Below are positions 7,999 to 16,750 of a stretch of DNA of 64,000 bases, piece after piece. Position 1 is the stretch's first letter, and each line of letters opens with the position of its first letter. The DNA comes from Streptomyces sp. A0958. GTDB lineage: Bacteria > Actinomycetota > Actinomycetes > Streptomycetales > Streptomycetaceae. A program made the translations under genes and the position numbers. The notes beneath the pieces were generated by a model. That model was not told where the DNA came from. It worked only from the letters and a program-made list of their open reading frames with translations, and made no database searches. The stretch covers positions 43,369 through 107,368 of the forward strand of contig NZ_SSBK01000024.1 in assembly GCF_004795035.1 (NCBI RefSeq). Reading direction: 5' to 3'.

Positions 7999-9858
7999 AT
8001 GGCACGTGCGGTCGGCATCGACCTGGGCACGACTAACTCCGTCGTCAGCGTTCTCGAAGGCGGCGAGCCCACCGTCATCACCAACGCAGAGGGCGCCAGG
8101 ACCACGCCGTCCGTCGTCGCCTTCGCGAAGAACGGCGAGGTGCTGGTCGGCGAGGTCGCCAAGCGCCAGGCAGTGACCAACGTCGACAGGACCATCCGCT
8201 CCGTCAAGCGCCACATGGGCACTGACTGGAAGGTCGACCTGGACGGCAAGAGCTTCAACCCGCAGCAGATGAGCGCCTTCATCCTGCAGAAGCTCAAGCG
8301 TGACGCCGAGTCGTACCTGGGCGAGAAGGTCACCGACGCGGTGATCACCGTCCCGGCGTACTTCAACGACTCCGAGCGTCAGGCGACGAAGGAGGCCGGT
8401 GAGATCGCGGGCCTGAACGTCCTGCGTATCGTCAACGAGCCGACCGCCGCCGCGCTGGCGTACGGGCTCGACAAGGACGACCAGACGATCCTCGTCTTCG
8501 ACCTCGGTGGCGGCACCTTCGACGTGTCCCTCCTGGAGATCGGCGACGGCGTCGTCGAGGTGAAGGCCACCAACGGTGACAACCAGCTCGGTGGCGACGA
8601 CTGGGACCAGCGCGTCGTCGACTACCTGGTGAAGCAGTTCGCCAACGGTCACGGCGTGGACCTGTCCAAGGACAAGATGGCTCTCCAGCGTCTCCGTGAG
8701 GCCGCGGAGAAGGCGAAGATCGAGCTGTCCTCCTCGACGGAGACCACGATCAACCTGCCGTACATCACGGCGTCGGCCGAGGGCCCGCTGCACCTGGACG
8801 AGAAGCTCACGCGCTCGCAGTTCCAGCAGCTCACCGCGGACCTCCTGGACCGTTGCAAGACCCCGTTCCACAACGTCATCAAGGACGCGGGCATCCAGCT
8901 CTCCGAGATCGACCACGTCGTTCTCGTCGGTGGCTCGACCCGTATGCCGGCCGTCACCGAGCTCGTCAAGGAGCTGACCGGTGGCCAGGAGGCCAACAAG
9001 AGCGTGAACCCGGACGAGGTCGTCGCCATCGGCGCCTCGCTCCAGGCCGGTGTCCTCAAGGGCGAGGTCAAGGACGTCCTGCTCCTCGACGTCACCCCGC
9101 TGTCCCTCGGTATCGAGACCAAGGGCGGCATCATGACGAAGCTCATCGAGCGCAACACCACGATCCCGACCAAGCGCTCCGAGATCTTCACGACGGCCGA
9201 GGACAACCAGCCGTCCGTGCAGATCCAGGTCTACCAGGGCGAGCGCGAGATCGCGGCGTACAACAAGAAGCTCGGGATGTTCGAGCTGACCGGTCTGCCG
9301 CCGGCCCCCCGTGGCGTCCCGCAGATCGAGGTCGCGTTCGACATCGACGCCAACGGCATCATGCACGTGGCCGCGAAGGACCTCGGCACCGGCAAGGAGC
9401 AGAAGATGACCGTCACCGGCGGCTCCTCGCTGCCGAAGGACGAGGTCAACCGGATGCGCGAGGAGGCCGAGAAGTACGCGGAGGAGGACCACGCCCGCCG
9501 CGAGGCCGCCGAGTCGCGCAACCAGGGCGAGCAGCTCGTCTACCAGACCGAGAAGTTCCTCAAGGACAACGAGGACAAGGTCCCCGGTGACGTGAAGACG
9601 GAGGTGGAGACCGCGCTCACCGAGCTGAAGGAGAAGCTCAAGGGCGAGGACACCGCCGAGATCCGCACGGCCACCGAGAAGGTCGCGGCCGTCTCCCAGA
9701 AGCTGGGCCAGGCGATGTACGCCAACGCCCAGGCCGAGGGCGGCCCGCAGGGCGACGCGCAGCCGGGTGCCGAGCAGGCGCAGGGCGACGCCCAGGACGA
9801 TGTCGTGGACGCCGAGATCGTCGACGACGAGAAGGACTCCAAGGGCGGTGCGGCGTGA
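7999..9858 (+). CDS. dnaK: Hsp70 chaperone DnaK
   Basis: A 619-residue Hsp70. The N-terminal ATPase domain starts GIDLGTTNSVVSVLEGG, with the second phosphate-binding block VFDLGGGTFDVSLLEIGDG and the adenosine motif VVLVGGSTRMPAV. The linker DVLLLDVTPLSLG leads to the substrate domain and lid. The tail after residue 580 is Ala/Gln/Gly-rich and ends in a DVVDAEIVDDE-type acidic segment that docks cofactors. It binds exposed hydrophobic peptides in the cytosol with DnaJ and GrpE, and in Streptomyces also acts as co-repressor with HspR. ATG 7999 follows GGAGG at six bases. First gene of a four-gene operon; grpE overlaps its stop by four bases. Confidence 0.98.
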   Translation: MARAVGIDLGTTNSVVSVLEGGEPTVITNAEGARTTPSVVAFAKNGEVLVGEVAKRQAVTNVDRTIRSVKRHMGTDWKVDLDGKSFNPQQMSAFILQKLKRDAESYLGEKVTDAVITVPAYFNDSERQATKEAGEIAGLNVLRIVNEPTAAALAYGLDKDDQTILVFDLGGGTFDVSLLEIGDGVVEVKATNGDNQLGGDDWDQRVVDYLVKQFANGHGVDLSKDKMALQRLREAAEKAKIELSSSTETTINLPYITASAEGPLHLDEKLTRSQFQQLTADLLDRCKTPFHNVIKDAGIQLSEIDHVVLVGGSTRMPAVTELVKELTGGQEANKSVNPDEVVAIGASLQAGVLKGEVKDVLLLDVTPLSLGIETKGGIMTKLIERNTTIPTKRSEIFTTAEDNQPSVQIQVYQGEREIAAYNKKLGMFELTGLPPAPRGVPQIEVAFDIDANGIMHVAAKDLGTGKEQKMTVTGGSSLPKDEVNRMREEAEKYAEEDHARREAAESRNQGEQLVYQTEKFLKDNEDKVPGDVKTEVETALTELKEKLKGEDTAEIRTATEKVAAVSQKLGQAMYANAQAEGGPQGDAQPGAEQAQGDAQDDVVDAEIVDDEKDSKGGAA

Positions 9859-10505
9859 CCGAGGAGACTCCGGGCTTCGAGGAGGAGCCCGACGTCCCCT
9901 CCGGCGCCACCCCTGAAGACGCCGAGCCGAAGGCCGCCACCCCCTCCGAGGAGGAGGCGGCGGCCCCGGCCGGGGACGCGAACCAGATCACCGCACTGAC
10001 CGCGCAGCTGGACCAGGCCCGCAGTGCGCTCACCGAGCGCACCGGCGACCTCCAGCGGCTCCAGGCCGAGTACCAGAACTACCGCCGCCGCGTGGAGCGG
10101 GACCGGGTCTCGGTCAAGGAGATCGCCGTCGCGAACCTCCTGTCCGAGCTCCTGCCCGTCCTCGACGACGTCGGCCGGGCCCGGGACCACGGTGAGCTCG
10201 TGGGCGGGTTCAAGTCGGTGGCCGAATCGCTGGAGACGGTCGTCGCGAAGCTCGGCCTGCAGCAGTTCGGCAAGGAGGGCGAGCCCTTCGACCCGACGAT
10301 CCACGAGGCCCTGATGCACAGCTACGCGCCGGACGTCACGGAGACGACCTGCGTGGCGATCCTGCAGCCCGGGTACCGGATCGGCGAGCGCACCATCCGT
10401 CCCGCGCGGGTCGCGGTCGCCGAGCCCCAGCCGGGGGCGGCCCCCGCGGCCGCGAAGGAAGAGAAGGCAGACGACGAGGAGAGCGGTGGCGGCGAGGAGG
10501 TCTGA
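9855..10505 (+). CDS. grpE: Nucleotide exchange factor GrpE
   Basis: A 216-residue protein with an acidic disordered N-terminus. A long helix region follows (TGDLQRLQAEYQNYRRRVERD), then the GrpE beta domain (FDPTIHEALMH, VAILQPGYRIGERTIRPARV). It opens DnaK to release ADP. The GTG start overlaps the dnaK stop (GTGA), implying coupled translation. The C-terminal tail after the beta domain is unusually Ala/Glu-rich. A 132-base gap with a GC-rich hairpin-forming stretch separates it from dnaJ. Confidence 0.97.
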   Translation: MTEETPGFEEEPDVPSGATPEDAEPKAATPSEEEAAAPAGDANQITALTAQLDQARSALTERTGDLQRLQAEYQNYRRRVERDRVSVKEIAVANLLSELLPVLDDVGRARDHGELVGGFKSVAESLETVVAKLGLQQFGKEGEPFDPTIHEALMHSYAPDVTETTCVAILQPGYRIGERTIRPARVAVAEPQPGAAPAAAKEEKADDEESGGGEEV

Positions 10506-10637
10506 CATCCTGTCCGATCACCTGGCAGCACACCGCCCGGCCACCAGGACCTTCCGTCCGGGCCGTGCCAGGGCCTGCGGGCCCGGCACCGCCCGGACGG
10601 GAGGCTCCCGGCCGGTCGTCCGGAAGGAGGGACGTCG

Positions 10638-11825
10638 ATGAGTACGAAGGACTTCGTCGAGAAGGACTACTACAAGGTTCTCGGCGTCCCCAAGGACGCC
10701 ACCGACGCCGAGATCAAGAAGGCGTACCGGAAGCTCGCCCGCGAGTTCCACCCGGACGCCAACAAGGGCGACGACAAGGCGGAGGAGCGCTTCAAGGAGA
10801 TCTCCGAGGCGAATGACGTCCTCGGCGACACCAAGAAGCGCAAGGAGTACGACGAGGCGCGCGCCCTCTTCGGCAACGGCGGCTTCCGGGCCGGGCCGGG
10901 CGGCGCCCAGGGCAACTTCAACTTCGACCTGGGGGACCTCTTCGGAGGCGCCCCGGGCGGGGGCCAGGGCGGGGCCGGCGGTTTCGGCGGCGGCGGCGGT
11001 CTCGGCGACGTGTTCGGCGGCCTGTTCAACCGCGGCGGCGGCGCCGGGACGCGGGTGCAGCCGCGGCGCGGCCAGGACATCGAGTCCGAGGTGACGCTCA
11101 GCTTCACCGAGGCGGTCGACGGGGCCACGGTCCCGCTCCGGATGTCCAGCCAGGCCCCCTGCAAGGCGTGCTCCGGCACCGGCGACAAGAACGGCACCCC
11201 CAGGGTCTGCCCGACCTGCGTCGGCACCGGACAGGTCTCGCGCGGCAGCGGCGGCGGGTTCTCGCTGACCGACCCGTGCGTGGACTGCAAGGGCCGCGGC
11301 CTCATCGCCCAGGACCCCTGCGACGTCTGCAAGGGCAGCGGCCGGGCCCGTTCCTCGCGGACCATGCAGGTGCGCATTCCGGCGGGCGTCTCGGACGGGC
11401 AGCGCATCCGGCTGCGCGGCAAGGGCGCGCCCGGCGAGCGCGGCGGACCGGCCGGTGACCTGTACGTCGTGGTCCACGTCGACGCCCACCCGGTCTTCGG
11501 CCGCAAGGGCGACAACCTCACCGTCACGGTGCCCGTCACCTTCACGGAGGCGGCGCTCGGCGGCGAGGTGAAGGTCCCCACGCTCGGCGGACCGCCCGTG
11601 ACGCTGAAGCTGCCTGCCGGTACCCCGAATGGGCGTACGATGCGGGCCCGCGGCAAGGGTGCGGTCCGCAAGGACGGCACCCGGGGCGACCTCCTGGTCA
11701 CCGTCGAGGTGACCGTGCCCACGGACCTCGGCACCGAGGCCAGGGACGCACTGGAGGCCTACCGGAAGGCGACCGCGGGCCAGGACCCGCGGGCGGAGCT
11801 GTTCCAGGCGGCGAAGGGAGCTTGA
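10638..11825 (+). CDS. dnaJ: Hsp40 co-chaperone DnaJ
   Basis: A 395-residue type I DnaJ. It has the J domain with the HPD triad (residues 42-44, REFHPDANKGDD) and a long Gly/Phe region at about 76-138. Four CxxCxGxG zinc knuckles follow (CKACSGTG, CPTCVGTG, CVDCKGRG, CDVCKGSG), then the client-binding beta domains. It stimulates DnaK ATPase and delivers clients. The ATG follows GAAGGAGG. This is the long, operon-encoded DnaJ1 of actinobacteria; hspR starts two bases after its stop. Confidence 0.97.
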   Translation: MSTKDFVEKDYYKVLGVPKDATDAEIKKAYRKLAREFHPDANKGDDKAEERFKEISEANDVLGDTKKRKEYDEARALFGNGGFRAGPGGAQGNFNFDLGDLFGGAPGGGQGGAGGFGGGGGLGDVFGGLFNRGGGAGTRVQPRRGQDIESEVTLSFTEAVDGATVPLRMSSQAPCKACSGTGDKNGTPRVCPTCVGTGQVSRGSGGGFSLTDPCVDCKGRGLIAQDPCDVCKGSGRARSSRTMQVRIPAGVSDGQRIRLRGKGAPGERGGPAGDLYVVVHVDAHPVFGRKGDNLTVTVPVTFTEAALGGEVKVPTLGGPPVTLKLPAGTPNGRTMRARGKGAVRKDGTRGDLLVTVEVTVPTDLGTEARDALEAYRKATAGQDPRAELFQAAKGA

Positions 11826-11826
11826 G

Positions 11827-12273
11827 GTGGACGGCCGACGGCGTAATCCGTACGAACTGACCGACGAGTCCCCGGTGTACGTGATCTCGATCGCGGCCCA
11901 GCTCTCGGGCCTGCATCCGCAGACACTGCGCCAGTACGACCGCCTCGGCCTGGTCTCCCCCGACCGCACGGCCGGACGCGGCCGACGCTACTCGGCCCGT
12001 GACATCGAGCTGCTGCGCACCGTGCAGCAGCTGTCGCAGGACGAGGGCATCAACCTCGCCGGCATCAAGCGCATCATCGAGCTGGAGAACCAGGTCGCGG
12101 CCCTCCAGCAGCGCGTCGCCGAACTCTCGGCGGCCGTGGACGGCGCCGCGGCGGCGATGCAGCAGCGCGAGGCCCAGGTCCACGCCTCGTACCGGCGCGA
12201 CCTGGTCCCGTACCAGGAAGTGCAGCAGACCGGCGCCCTGGTGGTCTGGCGGCCCAAGCGGCCTAAGGACTGA
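11827..12273 (+). CDS. hspR: Heat-shock repressor HspR (MerR family)
   Basis: A 148-residue MerR-type repressor. The N-terminal winged helix (YVISIAAQLSGLHPQTLRQYDRLGLVSPDR, split by the turn at LHPQ) is followed by a coiled coil at residues 80-105 and a short hydrophobic/basic tail that in this family senses DnaK. It binds HAIR sites, here seen before dnaK (7957-7977) and clpB (17663-17719), and so controls its own operon. The start is GTG 11827, two bases after dnaJ, with GGGAG overlapping the dnaJ end. Confidence 0.96.
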   Translation: MDGRRRNPYELTDESPVYVISIAAQLSGLHPQTLRQYDRLGLVSPDRTAGRGRRYSARDIELLRTVQQLSQDEGINLAGIKRIIELENQVAALQQRVAELSAAVDGAAAAMQQREAQVHASYRRDLVPYQEVQQTGALVVWRPKRPKD

Positions 12274-12295
12274 ACAGCCCCGTGCCCTCGCGTAC

Positions 12296-12334
12296 GCGGC
12301 CCGTCATCCCGGTGTTCCGGGCATGGCGGGCCGC
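12296..12334. terminator. Convergent terminator between hspR and regulator A
   Basis: GCGGCCCG...CGGGCCGC with an inner CCCGG/CCGGG stem. The hairpin overlaps the last codons of the minus-strand regulator gene and lies 22 bases after the hspR stop, so it probably ends both transcripts. Confidence 0.6.
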
Positions 12335-13314
12335 TTCGTCGTGTGCGGGGGCACGGGCTCGGCGACGCCGGACCGGACGAGCAGGGCGCCGAGGTGGGTG
12401 CGGCTGGTGGCGCCGAGGGCCTGCATGAGCTTGGAGATGTGGGCGCGGCAGGTGCGGATGCTGATGCCGAGGGTGCGGGCGACGGCGTCGTCGTGGTTCC
12501 CCTCGACCAGCAGGCGCGCGACGCTCTGCTGGACGGCGGTGACGGGGGCACCGGGCACAGCGGTGGGCAGCGGCTCGCTGAAGGGCGTGGCGCGGGCCCA
12601 GAGGATGTCGTACAGCTGCGCCAGGTAGCGGACGAGCGCGGGGTGGCGGATCTCCAGGGCGGCGCTGCGGTCGGGGGTGGCGGGGAGGTAGGCGACCTTG
12701 CGGTCGAAGATCATGAGGCGGTCGACCGCCTGCTCCACGGTGCGGACCTGGAGGAGGTCGCTGGGCAGCCGGTTCAGATACGCCTTGAGCCCCGGGCCGT
12801 AGCGCGCCGAGTGCTGGTAGATGTGGCGCAGCCGGACGTTCCGCTCGACGGTGGGCAGGGTGCTGGACAACGCCACCCGGAGCATTTCGGGTGACCGGGT
12901 GCTGCCGGGCTGAATGGTGAGGATCTCGTCGTTCGCCTCCCGCAGGGCGGCACTGATGGCCGCCTGGATGGTGGACTGCCCGGCGACGACGCTGATGGCG
13001 AGGTCCGGTGGCCTGTCGGTGAGAGCGCCGAGCGCGCCCAGGGTCCGGGCCAGGAGATCGACGGAACGCACCTGTTCCAGGATTTCGCGCGCCAGGGGGT
13101 GCAGCAGCGATGCCAGGGCCGCTGAGGGCGGTACGGGGCGCAGCCACAGGCCGTCGCCGGGGTCGGGCGCGAGCAGTGCGTTGCCGAGGAGGCAGGGCAC
13201 GTCCGCGAGGGCGGACCGGGCGATGCGGCCGTGGGACAGGGCCTGTGTGTAGAGGCTGACGGCCTCGTCGCACAGTTCGTGGTCGCTGTGGGCGTGTCCG
13301 GGTGGCGGGGGCAT
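12304..13314 (-). CDS. LuxR-like regulator, paralogue A
   Basis: A 336-residue regulator, one of four paralogues in a row. The N-terminal module (LCDEAVSLYTQAL, then WLRPVPPSAAL) is shared by all four. The middle part (ILTIQPGSTRSPEML, RLRHIYQHSARYGPGLKAYL, DRLMIFDRKVAYLP, ALEIRHPALVRYL) resembles the ligand-binding, phospholipase-D-like domain of TrmB-type regulators. The end is a LuxR-type helix-turn-helix (VARTLGISIRTCRAHISKLMQALGA is the core, here in two parts around SIRTC). No receiver domain is present, so it is probably an orphan or ligand-sensing regulator. Its ATG overlaps the stop of paralogue B by one base (TAATG). A 22-residue basic, Pro-rich tail follows the HTH and is absent from the others. 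Confidence 0.85.
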   Translation of the reverse strand: MPPPPGHAHSDHELCDEAVSLYTQALSHGRIARSALADVPCLLGNALLAPDPGDGLWLRPVPPSAALASLLHPLAREILEQVRSVDLLARTLGALGALTDRPPDLAISVVAGQSTIQAAISAALREANDEILTIQPGSTRSPEMLRVALSSTLPTVERNVRLRHIYQHSARYGPGLKAYLNRLPSDLLQVRTVEQAVDRLMIFDRKVAYLPATPDRSAALEIRHPALVRYLAQLYDILWARATPFSEPLPTAVPGAPVTAVQQSVARLLVEGNHDDAVARTLGISIRTCRAHISKLMQALGATSRTHLGALLVRSGVAEPVPPHTTKRPAMPGTPG

Positions 13315-14276
13315 TACCGGGCGGTCTCCACGATGTCGGACCGGACGAGGAGGGCGCCGAGGTGGGTGCGGCTGGTGGCGCCGAGGGCCTGCATGAGCTT
13401 GGAGATGTGGGCGCGGCAGGTGCGGATGCTGATGCCCAGTTTCTCGGCGACCGCCTGGTCGGCGCAGCCCTCGACGAGGAGGCGGGCGATGCTGAGCTGG
13501 ACGGCGGTGGTCGGGGCTCCGGGGACGGCCGTCGGCAGGTTCTCGGTGAAGGGTGTGGCCCCGGCCCAGAGCGTTTCGTAGACATCCGCCAGGTAGCGGA
13601 CGAGGGCGGGGTGGCGGATTTCCAGGGCGGTGCTGCTGTCGGCGCTGGCGGGGATGTAGGCGGTCCCGCGGTCGAAGATGAGGAGGCGGCCCACGGCCTG
13701 CTCCATCGTGCGGATCTGGAGACGGCCGGAGGGGATCTCCGTCAGGTACTCCTTGAGCCGGGGGCTGTAGCGCGCCGGGTGCTGGTAGAGGTGTCTGAGC
13801 CGTCCTCCGGCCGCGATGACGAATTCCGCGTTCGTCAGGCCCTGCCGCATGTTGTGCGCCATGCGGTTGCCGCCGGGCTGGGCGGTCAGCACTTCCTCCC
13901 TGGCCGACCGCGAGGCGTTGCGGATGGCCGCGCGAATCCGGTCCTGGCCTTCGATCACGGTGATCGAGTGGTTGGGGTCCTCACCGGCCATCGCGGCCAG
14001 CGGCATCAGTGACCGGGTCAGCGCGGTGGTCAGCCGGAGGCGTGCGTCGATCTCCCGGCTGAGGGGACCGAGCAGTTGCCCCAGGGCCGCGGACGGGGGT
14101 ACGGGACGCAGCCACGCGTCGTCCCGCGGATCGGGCAGGAGCAGGGCGAGGCCGACGAGGCAAGAGGCGGGCTCGATGGCGCTCCGGGCGATGCGGCCTG
14201 CGGTGAGGGCCTCCGCGTAGAGGGCGAGGCCGGCTTCGCACAGCTCCTGCCCGCCGTGGGGGTGCGGCACCGTCAC
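13314..14276 (-). CDS. LuxR-like regulator, paralogue B
   Basis: A 320-residue paralogue with the same three-part layout: LCEAGLALYAEAL N-terminal module, middle segment (VLTAQPGGNRMAHNM, RLRHLYQHPARYSPRL, RLLIFDRGTAYIPA), and C-terminal LuxR-type HTH (KLGISIRTCRAHISKLMQ). Its GTG start overlaps the stop of paralogue C by four bases, and its stop overlaps the start of A, so C-B-A is a translationally coupled operon read leftward. The DNA for its HTH (13351-13436) is identical base for base to that in A (12383-12468), pointing to recent duplication or gene conversion limited to this part. Confidence 0.85.
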   Translation of the reverse strand: MTVPHPHGGQELCEAGLALYAEALTAGRIARSAIEPASCLVGLALLLPDPRDDAWLRPVPPSAALGQLLGPLSREIDARLRLTTALTRSLMPLAAMAGEDPNHSITVIEGQDRIRAAIRNASRSAREEVLTAQPGGNRMAHNMRQGLTNAEFVIAAGGRLRHLYQHPARYSPRLKEYLTEIPSGRLQIRTMEQAVGRLLIFDRGTAYIPASADSSTALEIRHPALVRYLADVYETLWAGATPFTENLPTAVPGAPTTAVQLSIARLLVEGCADQAVAEKLGISIRTCRAHISKLMQALGATSRTHLGALLVRSDIVETAR

Positions 14277-15253
14277 CTCACGGCGCCTTCCGTGATGCCG
14301 GTCTGGACGAGCAGGGCGCCGAGGTGGGTGCGGCTGGTGGCGCCGAGGGTCTGCATGAGCCGGGAGATGTGGGCGCGGCAGGTGCGGACGCTGATGCCGA
14401 GCTTGCGGGCCACGACCTGGTCGGTGTTCCCCTCGACGAGGAGGCGGGCGACGCTCAGTTGGGCGGCGGTGACCGCGGTGTGGGGCGGAGCGGCCTGGAG
14501 GGGGGATGTGAGCGGTTTGGCCTGGGCCCAGAGCACTTCGTACACCTGGACCAAGTAGCGGACGAGCGCCGGGTGGCGGATCTCCAGGGCGACGTCGCGG
14601 CTGGCGCTGGCGGGGATGAAGGCCACGGTGCGGTCGAAGACGATGAGCCGCTCGACCGTCTGCTCAATGGTGCGCACCTGGATGTGGCCGGGCGGCACCT
14701 CGTTCAGATAGGCCTTGATGGCCGGGCTGTAGCGGGCCGGGTGCTGATAGATGTGACGCAGTGCCACACCTCTCTCGACCATGGCCAAGGCGCGCCCCAG
14801 CGCCTTGGAGAGCCTCTCCTCGTGCCCGGTGCCACCGGGTTGCAGGGTCAGGACCTCGTTCCGTGTGCTGTCCAGGGCGTTCTCGATGGCAGAGTCGATC
14901 AGCGGGACGCCTTCGAGAACGGTGATGGCGAGATTGGGATCGGTGCTGGCGACGGAGGACAGGGGGGCGAGGGAGTCGGCCAGGGCGGCCGAGAGCCTGA
15001 TGCGGTCGTGAACCTCCCGTATGACGGGCTGCAGCAGGTGGGTCAGCGCCGCGGACGGCGGCACGGGACGTATCCAGTCATTGTCCTGGGGGTCCGGGTG
15101 GACGAGCGCCAACTCGATGAGACAGGGAGCTGGTCCGAGCGCGGTACGGGGTACCCGGCCCGTGCTGAGTGCCTCGGTGTAGACCCTGATCCCCGCATCG
15201 CAGAGTTTGAGGTCACCGTGCGGGTGATGCGATATGTCCTCGTCCTTGCCCAT
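14273..15253 (-). CDS. LuxR-like regulator, paralogue C
   Basis: A 326-residue paralogue and first gene of the C-B-A operon. It shows the same signature blocks: LCDAGIRVYTEALSTGR, WIRPVPPSAALTHLL, VLTLQPGGTGHEERL, ALRHIYQHPARYSPAIKAYL, RLIVFDRTVAFIPA and the HTH KLGISVRTCRAHISRLMQ. ATG 15253 follows GGGGGG at seven bases. The presence of an intact DNA-binding domain in all four copies suggests separate operators or ligands rather than decay. Confidence 0.85.
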   Translation of the reverse strand: MGKDEDISHHPHGDLKLCDAGIRVYTEALSTGRVPRTALGPAPCLIELALVHPDPQDNDWIRPVPPSAALTHLLQPVIREVHDRIRLSAALADSLAPLSSVASTDPNLAITVLEGVPLIDSAIENALDSTRNEVLTLQPGGTGHEERLSKALGRALAMVERGVALRHIYQHPARYSPAIKAYLNEVPPGHIQVRTIEQTVERLIVFDRTVAFIPASASRDVALEIRHPALVRYLVQVYEVLWAQAKPLTSPLQAAPPHTAVTAAQLSVARLLVEGNTDQVVARKLGISVRTCRAHISRLMQTLGATSRTHLGALLVQTGITEGAVR

Positions 15254-15336
15254 TCGTGACCCCCCACTTTCGACAGTGCAGCAAGATGACGGTGGTGGAA
15301 GCGTAGTCCCCGGGCCACTGTGGGGGGTGTCGGGGA

Positions 15337-15356
15337 AGCCGGGAACTTCCCCGGCT
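15337..15356 (-). terminator. Hairpin after regulator D
   Basis: AGCCGGG and CCCGGCT around a six-base spacer, about 90 bases past the stop of the upstream minus-strand regulator, in the 189-base gap before paralogue C. It probably separates D from the C-B-A operon or attenuates read-through. Confidence 0.4.
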
Positions 15357-15442
15357 GATCCAGGGCATGGCCACGCTTCTCCCCCGTTGGGTGGCCACGC
15401 CTTGCCGGCCCGGGGGGTGGGGGTCTTTGGGGTCCGGTCCGG

Positions 15443-16426
15443 TCAGGAGTCCTGTTCCAGGATTCCTGACCGGGCGATCAAGTAGCCGAGCTGGGCCCGG
15501 CTGTTGCTGCCGAGCGCGGCGCTGAGCTTGGCGACATGCGCGCGGCAGGTCCGTACGTTCATGCCGAGTCGGCGGGCGATCGCCTCGTCGACGTAACCCT
15601 CGATGAGAAGCTTTGCTATGGAGCGCTGGATGCCGGTGATGCCGTCGTTGGGCGGAGTGTACGGTGCCTCGTCGCTGAGCGGGGTCGCCAATTGCCAGAA
15701 TTGGTCGAACACGGAGATCAGGTACTCGACGAGTCCGGGATGGCGTAGTTCGAGCGCTACCTGCCTGTCGCGGCGGGCAGGTATGACGGCCATGGAACGG
15801 TCGAAGATGATCATGCGGTCGATGAGCTCTTCCAACGTCCTGATTTCGACGTTTCCCGCGTGGAGCCGCTCCAAGTAGGCGAAGACACCGGCCCCATGGC
15901 GAGCTGTGTGCTGGTAGAGCGTGCGCAACCGCACGCCACGGCTGAGAGGTCCCTCCACGCGTTCGAGAGACTGGGTGAGCACATCGAGGTTCCGGACGCC
16001 GCCGGGCTGGATTGTGAGAATTTCCTTCGTGCACTGGGCCGTCGCGGTGTCCAGCGTCGCGTTGATGGCCTGAAGCCCCTCCAGAACGGTGATCGCGTGT
16101 GTCGTCACTGAAGGCTGTGAGCTGATGGCCATGAATGGCTCGAACGCGTCGGCCAATTCGATGGTGATGCGCCGGCGGTCCCGGATTTCGCGTTCCAGTG
16201 GGTGCAGGCGCTGAGCGAGCACGGCCGACGGCGGAACGGGACGGAGCCAATTCGCGTCGTCCGGGTCCGGGCGCAACAGACCGAACTCCAACAGGCACGG
16301 TGCCGGGCCGATCTCCGACCGGGCGATCCGGCCGGCACCCAGGGCACTGCCGTACAGCCGTGCCCCCTCGTCACAGAGCTCTGTGATGAGGTGAGGATGC
16401 GTAGGTTTGATGCTTGTTGTGAGCAA
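15443..16426 (-). CDS. LuxR-like regulator, paralogue D
   Basis: A regulator of about 327 residues and the most divergent of the four. Blocks are LCDEGARLYGSALGAGR, WLRPVPPSAVLAQRL, ILTIQPGGVRNLDVL, RLRTLYQHTARHGAGV, RMIIFDRSMAVIPA and HTH RLGMNVRTCRAHVAKLSAAL. The start is set at TTG 16426 because it gives the same distance to the LCDEG block as in paralogue C and follows GGGGGGCGGAG. The longer frame to 16540 has an Arg/Ser/Cys-rich, non-homologous extension. It is divergent from the peptide gene across about 115 bases holding two inverted repeats, so it is the likeliest direct regulator of that promoter. Confidence 0.82.
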   Translation of the reverse strand: MLTTSIKPTHPHLITELCDEGARLYGSALGAGRIARSEIGPAPCLLEFGLLRPDPDDANWLRPVPPSAVLAQRLHPLEREIRDRRRITIELADAFEPFMAISSQPSVTTHAITVLEGLQAINATLDTATAQCTKEILTIQPGGVRNLDVLTQSLERVEGPLSRGVRLRTLYQHTARHGAGVFAYLERLHAGNVEIRTLEELIDRMIIFDRSMAVIPARRDRQVALELRHPGLVEYLISVFDQFWQLATPLSDEAPYTPPNDGITGIQRSIAKLLIEGYVDEAIARRLGMNVRTCRAHVAKLSAALGSNSRAQLGYLIARSGILEQDS

Positions 16427-16453
16427 ATCTCCGCCCCCCAGGGTCCTGAACGT

Positions 16454-16479
16454 ACAGGAACATGATGCATCGCTCCTGT
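16454..16479. promoter_or_regulatory. Operator-like inverted repeat, divergent promoter
   Basis: ACAGGA-N14-TCCTGT between regulator D and the peptide gene. Half-sites lie two helical turns apart, the layout expected for a dimeric HTH protein. Binding by a LuxR-like paralogue is an inference. Confidence 0.4.
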
Positions 16480-16508
16480 GGCTTCGACGTGCCCAGTTGC
16501 GACATGGT

Positions 16509-16541
16509 CTTGGTAGAGCCGGGGGAGAGGGACCTACCAAG
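16509..16541 (+). promoter_or_regulatory. Inverted repeat enclosing the peptide gene RBS
   Basis: Perfect 8-base arms CTTGGTAG and CTACCAAG. The 17-base loop holds the ribosome binding site GGGGGAGAGGG, and the second arm ends at the first base of the GTG start. As RNA it would fold into a hairpin presenting or masking the start; as DNA it could be an operator. Confidence 0.5.
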
Positions 16542-16750
16542 TGAGGACGAAGCTGACCATGTACAAAAAATTGCTTCGCTCGGTTCTCGCCGTTGCCTTT
16601 GCCGCTACGGCGTTTGCCGTGGCGGCTGGGGCGGACGTCCTGAGTCCAGGCGGGGGGGACGTGTCCTGGAACAACACGTCTCTGAACGAGCTCAGCACCT
16701 CTGACGTTTCATGGGATGTCCTGCCTGCACGTAAGGTCACGGCCCCATGA
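16541..16750 (+). CDS. Small predicted exported peptide (69 aa)
   Basis: I do not recognise a family. The N-terminus is a classic Sec signal: basic MRTKLTMYKKLLRS, then hydrophobic VLAVAFAATAFAVAAG, with an Ala-x-Ala-like site near residue 31. The remaining ~38 residues (starting DVLSPGGG) hold a repeated DVSW motif in DVSWNNTS and SDVSWDV, and no Cys. GTG 16541 has the better-spaced site; ATG 16559 would also give a signal peptide. The stop overlaps the next start (ATGA). Position opposite four paralogous regulators suggests a signalling or cell-surface peptide, but that is inference. Confidence 0.7.
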   Translation: MRTKLTMYKKLLRSVLAVAFAATAFAVAAGADVLSPGGGDVSWNNTSLNELSTSDVSWDVLPARKVTAP

